From: Henckelia pumila
Taxonomy: Eukaryota > Streptophyta > Magnoliopsida > Lamiales > Gesneriaceae
Direction: 5' to 3'
NCBI RefSeq assembly: GCF_033568475.1
Contig: NW_027331831.1
Location: forward strand, 7,998,001 to 8,062,000
Length of the DNA: 64,000 bases
Numbering within the stretch: position 1 is the stretch's first letter; every line of letters starts with the position of its first letter. A program made the position numbers and the translations under genes. This document shows, in pieces, positions 58,729 through 64,000 of the stretch. Under the pieces are notes generated by a model, which saw only the letters and a list, made by a program, of their open reading frames with translations, was not told where the DNA came from and made no database searches.

Positions 58729-61491
58729 ATGTCGATCCAGAAGACTTGCCTTGCAATCAACTTTGATTCCGTTATTGAGGCAAACAATGCAGGAATCACT
58801 GAGGTCTTCACCATGCTTGAAGCCTCTGGACTAAAGAAGTTTCTGGGAAGCAGCGCCATCTGCGATCTGCCTGTATTGAAGGAGTTCTTTGCAACCGCTC
58901 AAATCGAGCATGGGACTGTCAAATGCTTGATCCGGACAGAGTCTTACTCCTTCAATCAAAAGTTCTTCGCCAGCACATTTGATCTGCCCTCCAGGGGTTT
59001 GACAAAATGCGCGGATCTTCCCGATGGTAACTGCTCATACTGGTTGAAGGAGTTCTCAACCACTGATGCTCCGATCAAACTGCCGGCTCAGAAGACATCT
59101 CTTAAATCTCCATTCAGGCTATTGACCAACATCGTGGCCAAAAATCTTCTTGCCAAGGCTGGATCATACGACAAGGTGACGATGGAGAAATTCCAATACA
59201 TGGCTTGTATCGCCTCCAAAATCAACATCAACTGGTCAGACATATTGTTCACTACCTTATGTGAAATGATCAGGGGAAAAGGGCAATCCGAGGGATTTGC
59301 TCTGCAAATTTGCCACATCTTGAGCGTCCTTGGAGTAGACTTCTCCAAGACTGAGCCTCTGCATCCCACCAAATGGCTCAACAAGTCTACAATCTTCAAA
59401 TTTCTGAACAAGAAAGAGGTTGCGGTCGACACTCTGCCTTCAACCGCAAGTGTTGTTGCTGTCACTCAACCGCTTTCAACAGTTCCGGTAGCGGCCAAAC
59501 CAGCCCATATCAAGAAATCTGTCAAGCGTCAACTTATCATAGAGTCTGACTCTGAAGACGAATCACGTGAGAACGTTCCACTGATTCAAGCCTTCAGCAA
59601 GTCATCTCCTTCTGTCTCCAAAGCAGCCGTGTCATCCACGCCTGCAGGCGAGAAGAAGAGGCAGCACAAGAAGTTAAAGTCCCTTTCTGGACTTGCTCCT
59701 ACCGTTCCAACACCAATTCTGCCAACGGTTGAGACTACTACCACTGCTGCTACTACTGCTCCACGTCCTACCAAGGGTGTGATAATCAGGGAAGGTGCCT
59801 CATCAACTCCAAAGGTCACTCTCGTTGATCCTAAGGACAAAGGTAAAGGTGTGATGATCTACTCACCTAAGGCTCAACCAGCAGCTACTGTGGAGCTCAA
59901 CTTGATCATCTCTCATGTTCTCCGCACTGTCAAGCGTCACCTACAGCGCTTTGACAGATGGCATCATTCCCGTACTCACCTGACGCTTGCTCAAATATTT
60001 CCTAAGTGGAAAGCTCTGAATGTTATTGAGCAAAAGATGCTTCTTTTTGCTGACACTGAAGACATCGTGGAGACTCTGGGAAGAAGACAGCTCATCGACT
60101 TGAAGCTTCGAGGAAGCCTGTTATCTCTGTTGATTAATGAGCGTGTCAAGAACTTCAAATCCAAGAGTCCTACCGCCGCCGATGACTTTGTAATTTTGAC
60201 TGGACTACAGAATAGTCTACGTCAAATCACTCAACTACTTCAGCACTTCCAAGCTCTTAACAACGTAAAAACGACAGCTTCAGCAGCTTGTTTACAGGCT
60301 TATGGACTGGAAGCACAGGTGATGATGAAGACTTTTCTTACCCAAGATCAGGGTGAAAAAGACGTCTCTGCTCTTACTCTTTCAGATGGGATTCTGACCG
60401 GTCTCATCACTGCTGACCTGTTTCAGTCATCCGCTCTAGGATCGATTGTGGGCGCATCTTCATCGGTCGACCCCGCCTCAACCGCAGTCCAAGCAGTAAT
60501 TCAACCGGAAGCAGCTGTGACTGCTCACTCATCTCCAGCGACGACCGTTCACACCTCTCCCAGTCGTCCACAAGATTCTTTCGAAGTGATTGAAAAAGAG
60601 ATTCCTGTCACCTCTGTGACAGAGGCTCCTTGCAGCAGTGAAGCAGTAGTGCCCCCAACAGAGATACCAAGCACTATTGTATCACTTGCACCTCCAGAAC
60701 AGCCAGTGACTGAAGCTGACCCAGCACTTCAACCGTCTCCATCTACTGAAAAGTTTATGGAAGATCTCCTAATGGATGAACCGAGTGCTGATCCTGCTAC
60801 TCCACCAACCATCTTGGCTGCAGTCGAGACTCCTACATCTCCAACTGTACCACTATTGGAAGGTCCATCAGCTAGCTCTCCAGCCAGATCACCAGCACCA
60901 CATCATCTTGAGTCTGGCCCCGTTTCACCAACGAATGACCCACAGAGTCAAATGCTTCAGACTGATGACTCATTAATTGAAGCCATGGCCGCAGCTCTGG
61001 ATCACACTTTGATAAATAGGCTTCATGAGCTTATGCAAACAGTTCGATCCTTCTCACAAGACATCACAAACTCATCCTTATCGGTTGACAATTCACGCCA
61101 GACGATGATTCGGCATTTTGAGACCGTGTCTCGAGACCTTGCTCATCTGTCCAAAGAGATCACTGCCCATCATCGCACTCAAATCAAAACGCTCTCTACC
61201 GTCTTCGAACAAGTTGTCAGATCCGAAAACCGCCTTCATAGGCAGTTGAATGATCGGATGGACACTATGCAAGCTACTCTACTTGCTCAACTAGATGCAA
61301 AAATTGATACTATGCAAGCCTGCCTTGGCACTCAACTCACCGAGATCATCCTTCGACTCAACCAAGGTGATGCCAAAAAGGGGGAAGAAGAGCAACGAAG
61401 AGCAGCAGAGACAATAAGACGTGAGGAAGAAGCCGACAGAAGAAGAAGAGAAGGCGATAGGTCAGGAGGAGCCAGTTGGTTCAAAAGATGA
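58729..61491 (+). CDS. SIRE-type third ORF (so-called envelope-like), 920 residues
   Basis: Starts at the ATG of 58729 (MSIQKTCLAINFD) and is uninterrupted. Residues 1-230 form a compact conserved-looking domain (SYSFNQKFFASTFDLP, FRLLTNIVAKNLLAK, ICHILSVLGVDFSK) of the kind found in plant putative-transposon-protein ORFs. Residues 250-400 are basic and low complexity. 400-570 is a second helical domain. 600-770 is a Pro/Thr/Ser-rich stalk. The last 150 residues are heptad-rich (LNDRMDTMQATLLAQLD) and end in a charged EEEQRRAAETIRREEEADRRRR tract. I see no convincing signal peptide or transmembrane helix, so the usual envelope-like label is weak here. Function unknown. Confidence 0.85.
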   Translation: MSIQKTCLAINFDSVIEANNAGITEVFTMLEASGLKKFLGSSAICDLPVLKEFFATAQIEHGTVKCLIRTESYSFNQKFFASTFDLPSRGLTKCADLPDGNCSYWLKEFSTTDAPIKLPAQKTSLKSPFRLLTNIVAKNLLAKAGSYDKVTMEKFQYMACIASKININWSDILFTTLCEMIRGKGQSEGFALQICHILSVLGVDFSKTEPLHPTKWLNKSTIFKFLNKKEVAVDTLPSTASVVAVTQPLSTVPVAAKPAHIKKSVKRQLIIESDSEDESRENVPLIQAFSKSSPSVSKAAVSSTPAGEKKRQHKKLKSLSGLAPTVPTPILPTVETTTTAATTAPRPTKGVIIREGASSTPKVTLVDPKDKGKGVMIYSPKAQPAATVELNLIISHVLRTVKRHLQRFDRWHHSRTHLTLAQIFPKWKALNVIEQKMLLFADTEDIVETLGRRQLIDLKLRGSLLSLLINERVKNFKSKSPTAADDFVILTGLQNSLRQITQLLQHFQALNNVKTTASAACLQAYGLEAQVMMKTFLTQDQGEKDVSALTLSDGILTGLITADLFQSSALGSIVGASSSVDPASTAVQAVIQPEAAVTAHSSPATTVHTSPSRPQDSFEVIEKEIPVTSVTEAPCSSEAVVPPTEIPSTIVSLAPPEQPVTEADPALQPSPSTEKFMEDLLMDEPSADPATPPTILAAVETPTSPTVPLLEGPSASSPARSPAPHHLESGPVSPTNDPQSQMLQTDDSLIEAMAAALDHTLINRLHELMQTVRSFSQDITNSSLSVDNSRQTMIRHFETVSRDLAHLSKEITAHHRTQIKTLSTVFEQVVRSENRLHRQLNDRMDTMQATLLAQLDAKIDTMQACLGTQLTEIILRLNQGDAKKGEEEQRRAAETIRREEEADRRRREGDRSGGASWFKR

Positions 61492-61653
61492 ACAACTTGT
61501 CTCTTCTTTACTTATCGCAGCTGTATCTCATTTTGTTTCTCTTCAGTAGGTGTAATAAGAATGCTTATTGTAATTAATAAAATTCATTCTCTCAATGAAG
61601 TTCATTTTAATGATTTCATATTGTTCTTGGAGCACTTAAGTTTTGTCATCACC

Positions 61654-61667
61654 AAAAAGGGGGAAAT
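61654..61667 (+). promoter_or_regulatory. Polypurine tract of the SIRE-type element
   Basis: AAAAAGGGGGAAAT directly precedes the 3' LTR. Confidence 0.9.
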
Positions 61668-62935
61668 TGTTGAATCCAACATTTTGGTGATAACAAACAA
61701 CAACTCATTGTATAGGAATGTGCTACCAATCTTTTGTATTTCAGGAATCTACTACAACTCCTACCGCAACCGTCTAAACCCTTCAAGTTATCTACCGGAA
61801 GCTTGTCAACCGCCTTTGTCTCTCGATCGGTTGCAGTCACAAGCCTATCAACTGGTTATTCAAACCAGCAGAGGATAAATCTATCTACCGGTAGAGTGCC
61901 AACTGCTTATCAAGATATCTCAAGACAAGTACTTGTGACAAGACGTTCATTGCAAAATCTTTATCAAAAGCAGAACCGGCGTATCAGAAGATCTGTTGAC
62001 TCTTGCATCGAGACAACAGGTTGCACTAAAATGGAAAAAACGCAGAATGGCTACAGATAAAGCATTCGACCGTTTATACCAGTTTTGGACCCTGGAAGTT
62101 GTCTGCATTTAAAGAAGTGTACGATCTTCATGCAGAATCATCAATGCATTTATGAAGCATTAAATGTGCATTCAATGCAGCATCAGAACGTTCAAAATAA
62201 AGACGTTGATGATTGACCTATATAAAGGGAAGATTGCTCAAGAAGTGACAAGAAGACAAGCAATACGAAAAATCTCAATCAACTCAATCACTTGAATACT
62301 ATCAGAAGTCCTCATCTGATATACTGAAGCAATACTTGAGCACACTTACAAGATCATTCACTTGCTGCTCAAATAAACCCTCGCCTACAGTTTACATATC
62401 TGATCTTCAAGGATCATCCTAGGGTTTCCAAGCCTCTCGACCGCTCTGCAGTTTGAGAAGCTCAACCGAACTATACTCATTATTGAAGAGACTTGAAGCT
62501 ACTCTGAAAGCTTCCACCAGTCTGATAAGAACTGAGAATCTTATCTGTGTAAATCTAGGAGTTTCGGATTAGGCATTGGATAAGTCCTAAGTCTGAAGTG
62601 GGTGTATTGCAAGACGTTGTAATAACCAAAGTCTTCTAGTGAATTCCTTCCTAAGTGGAAGAAGGGGAGACGTAGAAGGATTAAGCCTTCGAACTTCCAA
62701 AAATCGTGCCTTAGTCTTTACTGCTATTTATCTTACATATTGCTCATACATTGTGTTCTAAACTTTGCATCACTAAAACCTCTGAACTATTTTCGCACTA
62801 TTTAAGTTGTTCAAACCGTTTTAGAAGTTGAGAAAACAGATTAAGTGAACTAAACTTCACTTGATCATTTTGAAAAGAAAGAAGAAAAGTTTCAGAGTGT
62901 ATTCACCCCCTCTACCCTTTGAACCGATCCCAACA
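61668..62935 (+). repeat. 3' LTR of the SIRE-type element
   Basis: 1268 bp. TATATAAA at 62219-62226. Differences from the 5' LTR include G/A at base 11 (TCCGAC versus TCCAAC) and CGATAG versus CGGTAG. Confidence 0.95.
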
Positions 62936-63600
62936 TATTAAATTTAAAATAAATTTAAATTCGGTAGTTTCAAATCCCAAATTTTAGAATTATATTAAAT
63001 TTGAAATAAAATAGTCTTTTGATAATGAGTAAAATGAGATTTGACGTTATAGAAAAGTAAAATAGTGTTTTAATATATTTTGAAAATTAAGAGTAAGAAT
63101 TATATTTTAAAATTTGAAAATAAAATACATTTGTTCCTATCCATGCGTTGTGAATAATAGATATCTCTATTTTAATTTTCAAATTTGAAAATAAAATACA
63201 TTTGTTCCTATATATCCATGCGTTGTGAATAATAGATATATATCTCTATTTTAATTTTCAAATTTTAAACATTTGAACTTTGAAACAAATTAATAGATTT
63301 GTTTTTATCCATGCGTTAAGTATTTTGATAAGTCATTATTATATTTTGAAATATATTAAATTTGAAATAAAATAGCCAAATATATAGTTTGTGGCCTTTT
63401 GAATATCCATATTTTGATAATTTGATAATTATATTCGATAGTTTATAGTTTGGGGCCTTTTGAATATCCCTATTAAATTTATAGTTTGGGAATTTTGTTA
63501 AATTTGAAATAAATTTAAATTCGGTAGTTTCAAATTTCAAATTTTAGAATTATATTAAATTTGAAATAAAAAGTGTTTTGATATATTTTCACAAATTTAA
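62936..63600. repeat. Degenerate tandem array, right block
   Basis: Continues the array split by the SIRE-type element. Landmarks: ATAAGTCATTATTATATTTT at 63328 and TATAGTTTGGGAATTTTGTT at 63480. An internal duplication of about 73 bp lies at 63112-63262 (GAAAATAAAATACATTTGTT twice). Confidence 0.65.
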
Positions 63601-64000
63601 ATAAAATAATGTTTTAAATATAGTATATTTTGATTCTTTTACTCTTTATGTTTAGATTCTTTTGATAGGAACAAAAATAATAAAATCTATTTTGATTCTT
63701 TTACAATCCAATTATATTTTAATAAAATCTATTTTAATTCTTCTCCTACATTAAAAATCGGGTAAGAAATTACATTGAATTATTACTTTTAATTTCCATA
63801 AGGAAATAAGTATATCTCAGTATCTCACTTCTTGATTTAATCAGTTTCGTGGCCTTATTTTATAAATGCAATTACATTACAACTATTGCTTATCATTTAG
63901 GAATCGTACCCAAATATTTATATTGATTTAGTTTTATAATTCATTTAATATTTTTTACACGCTCACATATTCATATGAAATTATTGTAATTTATGCATGT
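63601..64000. other. AT-rich DNA at the window end
   Basis: No ORF or repeat boundary is seen. TTTTGATTCTTTTA recurs twice near 63630 and 63690. Confidence 0.5.

Larger units (their letters stand above)
51802..62935 (+). mobile_element. Complete SIRE-type Ty1/copia element
   Basis: 11,134 bp, flanked by TSD TATTA (51797-51801 and 62936-62940). It has two LTRs, PBS, gag, pol (protease, integrase, RT, RNase H), a long third ORF and PPT. Integrase before RT defines Ty1/copia. The large size and extra 3' ORF fit the SIRE/Maximus clade. The two LTRs differ by about nine substitutions (mostly transitions) and a 2-nt C-run indel over about 1270 bp, roughly 0.7 percent. Confidence 0.95.

Noticed and set aside
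51818-62060. Paired short ORFs near 51868 and 61734
   Set aside because: They are matching LTR positions of the SIRE-type element with no coding signal.

Overview
The window is plant nuclear DNA. It is AT-rich intergenic sequence with a few intron-containing genes and dense, nested transposable elements. The three host genes I recognise (a CURLY FLAG LEAF 1-type WW-domain protein, a GEM-like/GRAM-domain protein, a CYSTM-type cysteine-rich tail protein) belong to land-plant families. The repeats (Tekay-type chromovirus Ty3/gypsy, SIRE-type Ty1/copia with a third ORF, Pack-CACTA, Helitrons, Tourist/Mutator/hAT MITEs) are typical of a flowering plant, most likely a eudicot. I cannot name the species.

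Layout. 1-16 kb is the gene-bearing part: CFL1-like (+, two exons, 1775-2779), GEM-like (-, two exons, 10839-9799) and CYSTM-like (+, three exons, 11393-11954), then a gene relic near 13.4 kb and a frameshifted RNase H pseudogene near 14 kb. Small non-autonomous DNA transposons lie between them. Their exact ends and target-site duplications (TSDs) can be read: two Tourist-like (TAA/TTA TSD) and two Mutator-like MITEs (9-bp TSD). A long imperfect inverted repeat at 15.6-16.7 kb carries one of the latter.

17-27 kb is repeat relics: a SIRE-like LTR on the minus strand broken by a hAT MITE (8-bp TSD), a non-autonomous CACTA element of about 4.3 kb that has captured exons of the transcription elongation factor SPT5, and a Helitron 3' end.

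27.3-48.0 kb is a five-level nest. A small Helitron of about 0.37 kb is split in its terminal hairpin loop by a CACTA element, which carries captured exons of an AGXT2-like aminotransferase. That CACTA is split by a minus-strand Ty1/copia remnant, which is split by a minus-strand Tekay chromovirus (G1), which is split in its pol by a plus-strand Tekay chromovirus (G2, TSD CGGTA). G2 is the youngest. Its two LTRs are almost identical over the 1 kb that remains of the 3' copy, but it has lost its integrase end, its chromodomain and most of its 3' LTR. G1 carries a 191-nt GT-AG intron between gag and protease that G2 lacks exactly.

48-64 kb holds a solo LTR with a perfect TSD (48853-50377), then a degenerate tandem array of roughly 480-bp units. 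The array is interrupted by a hAT MITE and by a complete 11.1-kb SIRE-type copia element (51802-62935, TSD TATTA) with gag, pol and a 920-residue third ORF. No CRISPR array, rRNA or tRNA gene was seen.
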